Positions 1 to 9,414 are shown, numbered from the stretch's first letter. The stretch is 39,893 nt of DNA from an uncultured Thiodictyon sp. (GCF_903946935.1 NZ_CAJAXH010000207.1:1-39893); one strand, 5' to 3'. A program made the numbers and translations. Notes: generated by a model not told the origin, from the sequence alone.

Positions 1-2
1 CG

Positions 3-140
3 CGCCAGACGTTCTTTGAACACCTGCGCGCGCTCGCTCAGTACCTCCCCTTCGACTCCTGGGATGACCTGTTTGACTTCATGCTCGAGGCGCTACGGCC
101 GGCTCCGCGCAAGACCCGCGGCCGACCGAACACGGGATAG
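3..140 (+). CDS. C-terminal end of an unidentified protein, possibly a transposase (partial)
   Basis: An open frame runs in from the window edge and stops at TAG 138-140, giving 45 residues that end in a basic tail, RPAPRKTRGRPNTG. The aromatic- and leucine-rich stretch before it (FFEHLRALAQYLPF) resembles the C-terminal helices of some IS transposases, but no catalytic motif is visible. The next gene starts 130 bases on, with an unrelated function. I cannot name an IS family and see no clear terminal inverted repeat after the stop. Confidence 0.4.
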   Translation, partial: RQTFFEHLRALAQYLPFDSWDDLFDFMLEALRPAPRKTRGRPNTG

Positions 141-270
141 GGTCAAATTTGGAATTGCTGAGTCGCCGACAGCCTCCTAGTGCGTTACCGTCCGAACCCC
201 TACAATGGTCGGCCGTCGGGAACGTCCCGACCAGCTACATGCCGCGTCCCTCATACCTGAGTCTGCCCAC

Positions 271-894
271 ATGACCGCGACCACCCCAATGAACGATGAC
301 GCCGCGCGCGAGCGCCATCGCCGGCGCATGCAGCGCCACAAGGAGATTGTGGACGCCCGCGTGGCCGGCGCCACGCTCGACCGCGGCGTGCTGGTGGTCA
401 ACACCGGCAACGGCAAGGGCAAGAGCTCATCCGCCTTCGGGATGGTCGCCCGCGCCCTGGGTCATGGCATGAAGGTGGCGGTGGTCCAGTTCATCAAGGG
501 CCACCGCGCCACCGGTGAGGAGTCCTTTTTTCGGCGCTTCCCTGAGCTGGAGTATCACGTGATGGGGGAGGGGTTTACCTGGGAGAGCCAGGACCCTGAG
601 CTGGATCGGCGCGCGGCCCTGGCGGCCTGGGAGACAGCGGCGCGGTTCCTCGCCGATCCGGCCTACCAACTGGTGGTGATGGATGAGCTCAATATCGCCT
701 TGAAGCTGGGTCTGGTGCCGCTCGACCCGGTGCTCGCGGCCCTGGACACCCGCCCGCCCCACCAGCACGCGGTGGTGACCGGGCGCGGCGCCCCGCCCGG
801 GCTGATCGAGATCGCCGATACGGTGACCGAGATGCGTCCGATCAAACACGCGTTCGACGCCGGGGTTAAGGCGCAGCCAGGCATTGAGCTGTGA
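271..894 (+). CDS. cobO: Cob(I)yrinic acid a,c-diamide adenosyltransferase (CobO/BtuR/CobA type)
   Basis: Transfers the adenosyl group of ATP to the cobalt of cob(I)alamin precursors, a cytoplasmic step of adenosylcobalamin synthesis and corrinoid salvage. The family P-loop is clear (GNGKGKSS, residues 46-53), preceded by the usual basic N-terminal helix (RERHRRRMQRHKEIVDA) and followed by MDELNIAL, the acidic motif after strand 4. At 207 residues the length is typical. The frame stays open upstream to 205, but the ATG at 271 gives the normal family N-terminus, so I chose it; ATG 289 is also possible. First gene of the cobOUTCS operon; its stop overlaps the cobU GTG. I found no cobalamin riboswitch (B12 box) in the 130 bases upstream. 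Confidence 0.93.
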   Translation: MTATTPMNDDAARERHRRRMQRHKEIVDARVAGATLDRGVLVVNTGNGKGKSSSAFGMVARALGHGMKVAVVQFIKGHRATGEESFFRRFPELEYHVMGEGFTWESQDPELDRRAALAAWETAARFLADPAYQLVVMDELNIALKLGLVPLDPVLAALDTRPPHQHAVVTGRGAPPGLIEIADTVTEMRPIKHAFDAGVKAQPGIEL

Positions 895-1433
895 GTCCGC
901 TCGCACCCGCCGGGCATACCCTGGTGCTGGGTGGGGTGCGCTCGGGTAAGAGCCGCTTTGCCGAACGGCTGGCCCTGGACTGCGGGCAGCCGGTCACCTA
1001 TCTGGCCACCGCGCGGGCCGGCGACGCGGCGATGGCCCGGCGCATCGCCGAGCACCAGCGCCGCCGCCCCGCCGACTGGTGTCTGGTGGAGGAGCCCCTG
1101 GCCCTGGCCGAGCGGTTGGCGGAGGCGGCCGCCGCTGGGCGCTGCTGCCTGGTGGAGTGTCTCACCCTGTGGCTTACCAACCTGCTGATGGAGGCCGATG
1201 CGGACCGGACCGAGCGCGAGATCCAGGCCCTGCTCGGGGTGGTGGCGAGCGCCCCCGGGCGGGTGATCCTGGTCGGCAATGAGAGCAACCTGGGCGTGAC
1301 CCCCTTGGGGGAGCTGTCGCGCCGCTATTGCGACCTGGCGGGGACGCTGCATCAGCAACTCGCCGCCCGCTGCGCCCGGGTGGTCCTGATCGTCGCCGGT
1401 CTGCCGTTGATGCTGAAGGGGACCGCCGCGTGA
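891..1433 (+). CDS. cobU: Bifunctional adenosylcobinamide kinase / adenosylcobinamide-phosphate guanylyltransferase
   Basis: Phosphorylates adenosylcobinamide and then transfers GMP from GTP to make AdoCbi-GDP, the substrate of CobS. The P-loop GGVRSGKS lies at residues 14-21. The ATARAGD and AEHQRRRP segments follow; the latter carries the histidine expected to be guanylylated. VECLTLWLTNLL is the family motif after the switch region. The late motif reads NESNLGVTP, where many homologues have NEVG-x-GIVP, a small variation. The GTG start at 891 overlaps the cobO stop (GTGA), implying translational coupling. Length of 180 residues is normal. Confidence 0.93.
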   Translation: MSPLAPAGHTLVLGGVRSGKSRFAERLALDCGQPVTYLATARAGDAAMARRIAEHQRRRPADWCLVEEPLALAERLAEAAAAGRCCLVECLTLWLTNLLMEADADRTEREIQALLGVVASAPGRVILVGNESNLGVTPLGELSRRYCDLAGTLHQQLAARCARVVLIVAGLPLMLKGTAA

Positions 1434-1502
1434 GTCCGTGAACCAAACAGTCGCTGTGTCTGCCATGACCACACATCAACACACACCAACGTTTGGGCTC
1501 GC

Positions 1503-2570
1503 ATGATGACCGATTCACTCGACTGGCTTTCCATCCCCTGTCCCGCCCCCTCGGAGGCCGCGGCGCAGGCGGCACGCCAACGCCAGGATCAACTCACCAA
1601 ACCCCGGGGGGCGCTGGGCCAACTGGAGTCGCTGGCGATCCAACTGGCCGCGCTCCAGGATAACCCCAAGCCGAGCGTCGATCCGGTGCAGATTTGTCTG
1701 TTCGCGGGCGATCACGGGGTGGTGGCTGAGGGCGTCTCGGCCTATCCGCAGTCGGTCACTGTATCGATGGTGCGCAATATCGCCGGCGGCGGGGCCGCCA
1801 TCTCGGTGTTGGCCCGCACCCTGGGCGCCGCACTCGAGGTGATCGATTGCGGCACCCTGGGCGACCTCACCGGGGTGCCCGGGGTGCGCTGCGAGGGCGT
1901 CGGCCCCGGCACCGCCAATCTGGTCCAGGGGCCGGCGATGACCCACGAACAGGTCACCGCGGCGCTGGCGATCGGGCGCCGCGCCGCCGAGCGGGCCGCT
2001 GCGGCGGGCGTGCGTCTGTTGATCGGCGGTGAGATGGGGATCGGCAATACCACCCCGGCGGCGGCCCTGGCCTGTGCCCTGCTGGGGCTGCCGGCGGAGC
2101 TCCTGGTCGGGCCCGGGACCGGGCTCGACAAGGCCGGCATCCGTCACAAGGCCGCGGTGGTGGACTGCGCCCTGGCCCTGCACGCGGCGCCGGACAGCGC
2201 CCCGCCAGTCTCGCCATTGGCCATCCTGGAGCGGCTTGGCGGTTTCGAGATCGCTGCCATGGCGGGGTGTTATCTGGCCTGCGGCCAGCAGCGGATTCCG
2301 GTGCTCGTCGACGGCTTTATCAGCACGGCCGCGGCGCTCTGCGCCTGCCGGATCAACCCCAGCCTGCGTGAGTGGCTGTTGTTCTCGCACGGTTCCGCCG
2401 AGCCCGGCCACCGTGCGCTGCTCGCCGGGCTGGATGCGCGGCCATTGGTGGATCTCGGGATGCGGTTGGGTGAGGGTAGCGGCGCCGCGGTGGCCCTGCC
2501 GCTGGTGCGTCTTGCCTGTACACTGCACAACGGCATGGCGACTTTCGCCGAGGCGGGGGTGGCGGGGTAG
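1503..2570 (+). CDS. cobT: Nicotinate-nucleotide--dimethylbenzimidazole phosphoribosyltransferase
   Basis: Makes alpha-ribazole 5'-phosphate from dimethylbenzimidazole and nicotinate mononucleotide, the lower-ligand activation step. Family motifs run in order: [81 protein letters not shown] and, near the end, [13 protein letters not shown], whose glutamate (about residue 324) corresponds to the catalytic base. The 355 residues match the family. Two ATG codons stand in tandem at 1503 and 1506. A 69-base gap separates it from cobU, and its stop overlaps the cobC start. Cytoplasmic. Confidence 0.96.
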   Translation: MMTDSLDWLSIPCPAPSEAAAQAARQRQDQLTKPRGALGQLESLAIQLAALQDNPKPSVDPVQICLFAGDHGVVAEGVSAYPQSVTVSMVRNIAGGGAAISVLARTLGAALEVIDCGTLGDLTGVPGVRCEGVGPGTANLVQGPAMTHEQVTAALAIGRRAAERAAAAGVRLLIGGEMGIGNTTPAAALACALLGLPAELLVGPGTGLDKAGIRHKAAVVDCALALHAAPDSAPPVSPLAILERLGGFEIAAMAGCYLACGQQRIPVLVDGFISTAAALCACRINPSLREWLLFSHGSAEPGHRALLAGLDARPLVDLGMRLGEGSGAAVALPLVRLACTLHNGMATFAEAGVAG

Positions 2571-3157
2571 TGACCGATCGCTTCATCACCCTGGTGCGTC
2601 ATGGCGAGGTCCAGGGCGGTGCGCGGTTTCGCGGCGGTCAGGACGATCCGTTGAGCGCGGCTGGGTGGGCGCAGTTGCGCCGCGCCGCCGCGTTGGCGCC
2701 GGACCTGACCCGCATCGCCAGTTCCCCCTCCCGGCGCTGCGCCGAGTTTGCCCGCACGCTGGCCGCGGAGCGCGAGCGTCCACTGGCGTTGGTCGAGGCG
2801 TTGGCTGAACGGCGCTTCGGCGACTGGGAGGGTCTGGCCGCCGACCAAATCCCCGCCGCGGACTTGGCCCGCTTTTGGGACGACCCGGTGGGTTATACCC
2901 CGCCCGGGGCCGAGCCCTTCATGGACTTTCGCGCGCGGGTGCTTGCCGCCTGGCAGGGCTTGATCGAGGGCGATGGGCCGCACACGCTGGTGCTGACCCA
3001 TGGCGGTGTGCTGCGGGTCATCCTGGCGCAGGTCCTGGGCATGGCGGACGGTGCTGGGCTCCTGCTCGAGGTCCCTTACGCCTGTGTGACGCGCTTGCGG
3101 CTGCCCGCGCCGCCGGGGCGTCCGAGCCTCATGGCCCATGGCGCAGCAGCGAACTGA
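2570..3157 (+). CDS. cobC: Histidine phosphatase, probable alpha-ribazole phosphatase
   Basis: Expected to remove the 5'-phosphate of alpha-ribazole phosphate, or of the final cobalamin phosphate. It is a phosphoglycerate-mutase-like histidine phosphatase: VRHGE at residues 9-13 carries the phosphohistidine, ERRFGDWEG holds the second conserved patch, and LVLTHGGVLRVIL has the second catalytic histidine. The GTG start at 2570 shares a base with the cobT stop (TAGTG). The position between cobT and cobS supports the alpha-ribazole role; the fold alone would fit many phosphatases. 195 residues, soluble. Confidence 0.87.
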   Translation: MTDRFITLVRHGEVQGGARFRGGQDDPLSAAGWAQLRRAAALAPDLTRIASSPSRRCAEFARTLAAERERPLALVEALAERRFGDWEGLAADQIPAADLARFWDDPVGYTPPGAEPFMDFRARVLAAWQGLIEGDGPHTLVLTHGGVLRVILAQVLGMADGAGLLLEVPYACVTRLRLPAPPGRPSLMAHGAAAN

Positions 3158-3170
3158 GTCCGGAAATGAC

Positions 3171-3283
3171 TCACGCCAAGGCGCCAAGCTCGCCAAGAAA
3201 GACACTCGGGTCGATCCAGTATCGAGATGAGCTGCTGGGTAAGTCGCCTGTAAAGACTTGGCGAGCTTGGCGCCTTGGCGTGA
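3171..3283. repeat. Palindromic repeat element with perfect 27-bp inverted arms, copy 1
   Basis: Left arm 3171-3197 and right arm 3257-3283 are perfect reverse complements over 27 bases (left begins TCACGCCAAGGCGCCAAGCT). The 59-base interior is not palindromic. Copy 2, at 13077-13208, has identical arms but an unrelated 78-base interior. It lies between cobC and cobS, interrupting an otherwise tightly packed operon, so its transcript would fold into a long hairpin there. Translated frames across the arms give meaningless N-terminal extensions to neighbouring genes. It is probably a non-autonomous repeat. Confidence 0.85.
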
Positions 3284-3308
3284 CAACGACTCCGTTTTGG
3301 GCGCAACG

Positions 3309-4085
3309 ATGGACATTGATCGCAGTACCGCACGTCTGACACTGCGTCCGCTTTGGATCGCAGGCCGCTTACTCTCGCGTTTCCCGTTTCCCGACCCGGG
3401 TCAGGTGGCGCCGGCCGAGCTCGGCCGGGCGGTCCCCTGGTATCCCGCGATCGGCCTGCTGCTGGGGCTCGCGATCGGCCTGGCCGCGGTGCTGCTGGGG
3501 CCGGGGCTGCTCAATCGCCCGGCCGGGGTGACGGCGGCCCTGGTGCTGGCCTTGTGGGTCTGGTCGACCGGGGGGCTGCATCTCGACGGCCTGGCGGACA
3601 CTGCGGATGCCTGGGTGGGGGGGCAGGGGAGCCGCGAGCGGACCCTAGCCATCATGAAAGACCCGGCGAGCGGTCCAGCCGGGGTGACCGCGCTGGTGCT
3701 GGTCCTGATCGCAAAATTCGCCGCCTTGACGGCCCTGATCGGGGCGGGGGACGGCTGGTCGCTCCTGTGGGTGCCCCTGCTCGCGCGGGCGCAGTTGCCG
3801 CTGCTGCTGATCGGCACGCCCTATGCCCGTCCCCAAGGGATGGCGGGCGATCCCGCGCGGGAGGCCCCGCCGGGTGCCTGCCGCCTGGTGGTGGCACTCG
3901 CGGGCGGCGCCACGGTGGCGGTGTTGGGATGGGTCGGAGTGCTGTTGCTGGCGACGGCGGCGGCCCTCTATTGGCCGCTGCGCCGGGTGCTGCTCGAACG
4001 GCTGGGCGGCTTCACCGGCGACACGGCGGGGGCACTGGTGGAGTTGACCGAGACCCTGTTGATTTTGGTGTTGGCGATGGTTTAG
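3309..4085 (+). CDS. cobS: Adenosylcobinamide-GDP ribazoletransferase (cobalamin synthase)
   Basis: Integral membrane enzyme joining AdoCbi-GDP to alpha-ribazole or its phosphate, the last step of cobalamin assembly. Diagnostic motifs are GGLHLDGLADTADAW (metal-binding aspartates) around residues 78-92 and GGFTGDTAGALVE near the C terminus. Several hydrophobic segments follow, such as YPAIGLLLGLAIGLAAVLL. The frame is open from 3258, but that stretch is the palindromic repeat arm; the ATG at 3309 gives a normal 258-residue protein. Last gene of the cob operon. Its final codons and the bases after the stop recur in diverged form at 4651-4690. Confidence 0.93.
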   Translation: MDIDRSTARLTLRPLWIAGRLLSRFPFPDPGQVAPAELGRAVPWYPAIGLLLGLAIGLAAVLLGPGLLNRPAGVTAALVLALWVWSTGGLHLDGLADTADAWVGGQGSRERTLAIMKDPASGPAGVTALVLVLIAKFAALTALIGAGDGWSLLWVPLLARAQLPLLLIGTPYARPQGMAGDPAREAPPGACRLVVALAGGATVAVLGWVGVLLLATAAALYWPLRRVLLERLGGFTGDTAGALVELTETLLILVLAMV

Positions 4086-4137
4086 CGCATTCAGGCGATT
4101 GCCGGAGAATCTGGTCCCAGCCACCATCGGATCTGCT

Positions 4138-4163
4138 GTAGGTGCGACTTAAGTCGTACCTAC
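4138..4163. repeat. Short palindrome downstream of cobS
   Basis: A 26-base near-perfect palindrome (GTAGGTGCGACTT, then AAGTCGTACCTAC; 12 of 13 pairs). No T-tract follows on either strand, so it is a poor intrinsic terminator. It looks like a REP-type intergenic palindrome. Confidence 0.6.
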
Positions 4164-4230
4164 CGGATCTCAACGACCCGCAGGTTCGCGACGAGATCCA
4201 GCGCGTGAACCGTCTCTCACATGGGAGAAA

Positions 4231-4578
4231 TTGACTTACCCGCAGGCTGACACCAAAATGGTTGCATTGCCTGCCATCGGCGAGTGTGACCCTTTGCCCT
4301 CCTTGACCCTAAAAGATATTCCGTCCCCCTTGATGGAGCGGTTGCGCACGCGGGCCGCCGCGGACCAACGCAGCTTGAACCGGGAGGCGATCTGGCTGTT
4401 GGAGCAGGCACTGGAGCCCTGCACCGATCCCGCGACCCGACTCAAGCAGGAGACCGACGCCCAGCTTGGGGCCTGGCAGGCATTGGCCGGACGCTGGCAG
4501 GGGACCGATCCGGAAGTGGATGAGTTGGTGCTGGACATCTACCAGTCCCGCAGCGAGGGGCGGGAGTTTACGCTTTGA
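4231..4578 (+). CDS. FitA-type ribbon-helix-helix antitoxin, orphan
   Basis: The core PSLTLKDIPSPLMERLRTRA followed by RSLNREAIWLLEQAL is the ribbon-helix-helix DNA-binding module of FitA/VapB-like antitoxins. The C-terminal SEGREFTL is the usual toxin-binding tail. Such genes are normally followed at once by a PIN-domain VapC/FitB toxin, but none is present: downstream lie only a short gap and a cobS-tail scrap. The TTG at 4231 has a good ribosome site (GGGAGA); ATG 4258 and TTG 4294 are alternatives, the last giving the most family-like N-terminus. Family knowledge predicts autoregulation and toxin neutralisation; here it may act against a toxin elsewhere. Confidence 0.75.
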   Translation: MTYPQADTKMVALPAIGECDPLPSLTLKDIPSPLMERLRTRAAADQRSLNREAIWLLEQALEPCTDPATRLKQETDAQLGAWQALAGRWQGTDPEVDELVLDIYQSRSEGREFTL

Positions 4579-4650
4579 GGACTGGATACGCCAGCCGCCC
4601 GCGGGCGGCTGAAGGCAACTAATCGGGATTCTTCGCATTGGAAAGGCCGT

Positions 4651-4683
4651 AAGCCGCTGATCCTGGTCCTGGCGACGGTTTAG
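4651..4683 (+). pseudogene. Remnant of a diverged cobS 3' end
   Basis: Read in frame, 4651-4683 encodes KPLILVLATV and a stop, against LLILVLAMV and a stop at the end of cobS. Identity continues past the stop (GGTTTAGCGCATTC in both). Most differences fall at third codon positions. No cobS similarity is seen upstream of 4651. The antitoxin gene thus lies between the real cobS end and a diverged copy of it, suggesting insertion or recombination with a related cobS allele. The match is short, so chance is not excluded. Confidence 0.45.
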
Positions 4684-4724
4684 CGCATTCGACGCCACAG
4701 GCTCGCGGTGGGCTCGATCAGCGG

Positions 4725-5590
4725 TCAACCCGCGCGCCGCAATCCCAGCAAACCATATTGAAATCGCCGCTGCCCGATGTCCACCCGGTAACCGCCCGCG
4801 CCATCCGGTGTCGGGACACCCGCCGTGCCGGGCGCGACATCGCGCAGCCAGCGCGCCGGCACCGGCAGCGCCTCAATGGCCGATCCGGTGAATGGGGAGG
4901 CCAGCGCCACGTGCAGTTCGACGGTGACTGTGCCTTCCCCAGTCGTGTCGGAACCGCCTCAGTCCTCCGCGGTCTGGGTGGCGACGATGGCGAGCGGCCT
5001 CCGGGTGCCGCCCTTGCCGATGACACCGACCAGCAGCGCAGCGACGAGCCGACGGTCGCCACCGCGACGGATAGCGTATTGACCGCGGGGTAAGGCACGG
5101 CCAGCGCCTGCGCCAACGGCAGCCGCGGGCGCTGCTGCAACTCGGCGCGCAGCACCTCGCCGGGGGTGGCGGACATCAGCAGGCAATGCCCGCCGAGCGC
5201 CAATTGCCGCCGCACCAGCGAGCGCACGCAGCAGCGCGGCCTCAGTCTTGCCGGTCCCGGTGGGCGCCTCGAACACGACCAGCCGCTGCGCGAGCGGCAC
5301 CGCACCGATCACCACCTGAGCCCCGATGGGTGCGCCCGGCAGGATCGCCGTCGCTGGCGCGCCCGAGTGCCAACGGGACCAGGGCAGTGAGTCGAGCAGG
5401 GTCGCGACCGCCTCCGGGCGCCAGTCCTCACCCATCACCGGCAGGCTGGAGCCGAGCCAGTCGGCCAGCATCACCAGCCCGGCATAGAGGTGGTCCAGCG
5501 AGGAGGTCCATTGGATCGGCGGCGCGGCCACGAGCGCCAGCGGGAAGCGCCGCAACAGCTCGGCCGCCAGGCCATCCATCTCGGCGATCG
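4725..5590 (-). pseudogene. Wrecked cas3-like CRISPR helicase-nuclease gene
   Basis: Read on the minus strand, one frame begins with HLYAGLVMLADWLGSS, typical of the end of the Cas3 HD domain, and reaches the Walker A motif FEAPTGTGKTEAALL. Then comes a frame change and a deletion: motifs Ia, Ib and the DEAH box are missing, and a second frame carries LLMSATPGEVLRAEL (motif III). The first frame resumes with AIVATQTAED (motif V region), hits TGA at 4961-4959, and continues to a C-terminal segment with ALPVPARWLRD and YRVDIGQRRFQYGLLGLR. At about 290 codons against the usual 700-900, with at least two frame changes and one stop, it cannot make a working enzyme. Confidence 0.75.
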
Positions 5591-5592
5591 GG

Positions 5593-5892
5593 TCATAGGA
5601 CGGCGATGAGCCGCAGCGCATCGGCACCGACCTGCGCCAGCCATTCCCGCTCCCAGTCCGCCGCCGCTTGCGGTGGGGCAACGGCATAGCGCCGCAGCGC
5701 GACCATCATGACCGCCAGGCAGGTGACCGCCGGGCCGCGCTGGTGCGGCTGCAAGCGGGTGAGTTCCAGTGAGTCCCCGGCCTGGATGGCAGCGAACAGC
5801 TCAAAGAGCCCAAGCTGCCGCCCCCGCGTACTGAAGACGGGTTGCGATACCTCGGTCACTTCCTCCACGCCAACCTCAACCCTCGTCGTCAT
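5593..5892 (-). pseudogene. 5' fragment of a casA/cse1 (cas8e)-like Cascade gene
   Basis: About 99 residues from ATG 5892: PVFSTRGRQLGLFELFAAIQ, then LQPHQRGPAVTCLAVMMVAL and WLAQVGADALRLIA. This resembles the N-terminus of Cse1/CasA-type large subunits, which carry a similar LRPHQR segment, but stops after about a fifth of the normal length. The stop abuts the cas3-like remnant, as if a deletion fused the start of one cas gene to the middle of the other. The order (large subunit before cas3) differs from standard type I-E, so the subtype is uncertain. No CRISPR repeats are visible nearby. Confidence 0.5.
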
Positions 5893-6009
5893 CGCCATAA
5901 CGACCGCCGTGCTCTTTTCCTGTTTTGCGTATAGGGTATATCGCTTGCCGACAGAAAGCAAAATTGCCGCGGGCTTACCGAGCCGATGAAGCGGCGGTGG
6001 GGAGGGCGA

Positions 6010-6300
6010 TCAGTGACCGGGCCGCTGTTGGTCCACGAACTGGCGCAACACTGCATCCATGCGGGTCTGCCAGCCCGTCCCGGTCGCCTTGAAGTAGGCC
6101 AAGACCTCCGGCGAGAGTCGGATCGACACCGGCTTCTTGGTGGACGGCGCCTCTGGCCGACCAACCCGGCGCAGCGTCTTGAGCGCCGCCGCCGACAATT
6201 CACTGGCATCCGGATCGGTGGCGATGCCGGCGCGAATCGCCGTTTCTTCGTCCGTGTCCGGCAGTTCAAACACCCTCCCGGATTTAGATGTGACGGGCAT
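6010..6300 (-). CDS. brnA: BrnA-family antitoxin
   Basis: 96 residues whose C-terminal half, KKPVSIRLSPEVLAYFKATG then GWQTRMDAVLRQFV, is the ribbon-helix-helix BrnA antitoxin signature. BrnA binds DNA, represses its own promoter and neutralises the ribonuclease-like BrnT encoded just upstream in the same operon. Here the last codons of brnT overlap the brnA start, the normal arrangement, but the rest of brnT is gone. The antitoxin frame itself is intact. The ATG at 6300 is followed by a plausible N-terminal region (DTDEETAIRAGI) seen in long BrnA proteins. Confidence 0.85.
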   Translation of the reverse strand: MPVTSKSGRVFELPDTDEETAIRAGIATDPDASELSAAALKTLRRVGRPEAPSTKKPVSIRLSPEVLAYFKATGTGWQTRMDAVLRQFVDQQRPGH

Positions 6301-6354
6301 AGTGTCTTACCTCTTTCGGTAACGCCTTACGCAAGCTGATGATCCTGATTGGCC
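6284..6354 (-). pseudogene. brnT toxin, only the C-terminal tail left
   Basis: In the frame ending at TAA 6286-6284 the minus strand reads GPIRIISLRKALPKEVRHY and a few more residues. BrnT toxins end in a RIISARKA-type segment followed by a basic tail, so this is the C-terminal strand and helix of a BrnT. The stop overlaps the brnA ATG by 17 bases, as in intact operons. Further upstream the frame loses similarity and meets a stop, while another frame is used by the zinc-ribbon gene, so about 70 N-terminal residues of the toxin are missing. Confidence 0.65.
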
Positions 6355-6608
6355 CGTGATGGCTCATCAGCCAAGTGCCGCAGAAACCCTAACAGATGCA
6401 CAATGAAGGGGTCCGCGTTGAGTGCGCGGGCCCTGGTCAGGGTCTGGATCGCCGCGGCAACCTCGCCCGCGGCGAGTTGGCGCAGGGCGTGGGTGATCAG
6501 TCCCGCGGCCGCCTGTTCCACCGCGAGTAGTCCACACAAGTCCATCCCGCAGCGGCGGCAGGTCTCCTCGGCTTCCCGGCGGGCACGGCAATTCGGGCAG
6601 CGGTCCAT
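6327..6608 (-). CDS. Small zinc-ribbon protein with TPR-like helices
   Basis: 93 residues beginning MDRCPNCRARREAEETCRRCG: two CxxC knuckles that would bind one zinc. Helices follow (LITHALRQLAAGEVAAAIQT, then a PFIVHLLGFL segment) with the alternating pattern of a single tetratricopeptide repeat pair. It starts 13 bases after the Hsp70 stop on the same strand, so it is the last gene of the chaperone operon. Its 3' end runs over the brnT remnant, so its last residues may be of chimeric origin. The function is not known; a substrate- or co-chaperone role is inferred from position only. Confidence 0.7.
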   Translation of the reverse strand: MDRCPNCRARREAEETCRRCGMDLCGLLAVEQAAAGLITHALRQLAAGEVAAAIQTLTRARALNADPFIVHLLGFLRHLADEPSRANQDHQLA

Positions 6609-6620
6609 CCGGGGTCCCCG

Positions 6621-8387
<1,767 letters not shown>

Positions 8388-8446
8388 GGTGTCTGATGTC
8401 GGGTCGAGTGTAATCGAAGTGGAAATCGGTCTGAGATCAGGCCGCG

Positions 8447-9121
8447 CTAAGGCTCGCTCTGCGTCAGCCGGTTGACCACGACCTCGGCCGGGCGCAGCAG
8501 GCGCTCGCCCTGGACGAAGCCCCGGCGCACCTCGGCCAGCACCACGCCCGTGACCTGCTTGGGGTCGCGGCCGATCTCGGCTGCATGCATGGTATGGGGA
8601 TCGAAGCGCTGGCCGATCGCCCGCAGCGCCTGCACACCGCGCCGGGCGAGGAGGTCGTCCAGGCGCCGCAGATTCATGTCGAGCCCCGCCGCCATGGCGG
8701 CGACGAAACCGGCCGCGCCCCCCCACCGGATGAGCCAGCCGGGGCGGTAGCGGTGCGCCTGATTCGCTGCCGCCTGGAGCCGGTCACGCAGCTCCAGCAG
8801 TTCCAGCAGCAGATCGCGCTGCTGGTCCTCGCGGGCGCGCCGTTCGGCCTCGGCGCGCTGGGTCTGCCCCTCCTCCAGCCGGGTCTGGGCCTGGCGGACC
8901 AGGTCGAAGGCGTCGCGGAACCGATCCAGCGCCCCTTTCACCTGGCGGGACTCGATCTTCACCTCATTCTTGAGGGCGGCGAGCTGCGCGAGCAGGGTGA
9001 AAAGGTCCGGTGTCGCGGCCTCGGCGGTCGCGGCGGCGGCGTCATCGGTCGCGCCCTCATCCAGACCGTCGAGATAGGCGCTGAAGCGCCCGAGCAGTTG
9101 CTCGCGGGCCGCGGCGTCCAT
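8447..9121 (-). CDS. GrpE-like nucleotide exchange factor
   Basis: 224 residues. A long charged coiled coil (ARLEEGQTQRAEAERRARED and beyond) precedes the beta domain of GrpE: IGQRFDPHTMHAAEI, VLAEVRRGFVQGERLLRPA. GrpE releases ADP from Hsp70. A hydrophobic stretch in the middle (GGAAGFVAAMAAGLDMNLRRLDD) lies where GrpE has its four-helix bundle. The N-terminal 60 residues are specific to this branch. Its ATG overlaps the stop of the J-like gene (ATGA), and the Hsp70 gene follows after 59 bases, so it almost certainly serves that Hsp70. Confidence 0.85.
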   Translation of the reverse strand: MDAAAREQLLGRFSAYLDGLDEGATDDAAAATAEAATPDLFTLLAQLAALKNEVKIESRQVKGALDRFRDAFDLVRQAQTRLEEGQTQRAEAERRAREDQQRDLLLELLELRDRLQAAANQAHRYRPGWLIRWGGAAGFVAAMAAGLDMNLRRLDDLLARRGVQALRAIGQRFDPHTMHAAEIGRDPKQVTGVVLAEVRRGFVQGERLLRPAEVVVNRLTQSEP

Positions 9122-9414
9122 CAGTCCCCCCCACGCAGCAGTGCATCGAAGAGTACACGGCTGGGGCGCCGCGGGGCGCCCACCGGGTCGGCCCGGTCGA
9201 GGATGTCGGTCAGGCTCGGGGGTTCCCGGTCGAACAGTGCCTGGGCGAGGCGGGCGCGCTGCGTGCGCAGTGACTCGTAGGCGGCGCGAATGGCCTGGAA
9301 GCGTTGGGGGTCGCGCTCCGGCGGGCAGGTCTTGACGGCCGCCAGATAGGCGGCGTGGACGGCGTCGTCGTCCGCGTCCGGGGGCAATCCAAGGGTCAGG
9401 TAGGGGTCGCTCAT
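9121..9414 (-). CDS. J-domain-like protein lacking the HPD motif
   Basis: 97 residues from ATG 9414. DPYLTLGLPPDADDDAVHAA is helix I and II of a J domain, and RFQAIRAAYESLRTQRARLA is helix III. Between them, where HPD should stand, the sequence is CPPERDP, so the invariant His and Asp are absent. HPD is normally needed to stimulate Hsp70 ATPase. The C-terminal half (RPSRVLFDALLRG) is unrelated to DnaJ zinc or substrate domains. The gene lies between a TPR protein and a GrpE-like gene whose start overlaps its stop, so the protein is likely an atypical adaptor for the neighbouring Hsp70. Confidence 0.8.
   Translation of the reverse strand: MSDPYLTLGLPPDADDDAVHAAYLAAVKTCPPERDPQRFQAIRAAYESLRTQRARLAQALFDREPPSLTDILDRADPVGAPRRPSRVLFDALLRGGD

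Noticed and set aside
141-270. Possible cobalamin riboswitch ahead of cobO
   Set aside because: No B12-box-like sequence or plausible multi-stem fold was found in this short leader.
3258-3308. Upstream start for cobS
   Set aside because: The extra codons are translated repeat arm; the same repeat gives similar spurious residues in the second copy.
4579-4724. A PIN-domain toxin gene after the FitA-type antitoxin
   Set aside because: No frame here starts with the expected hydrophobic strand and aspartate pattern; only the cobS-tail scrap is present.
4725-6300. CRISPR array beside the cas remnants
   Set aside because: No regularly spaced direct repeats of 25-40 bases were seen here or elsewhere in the window.
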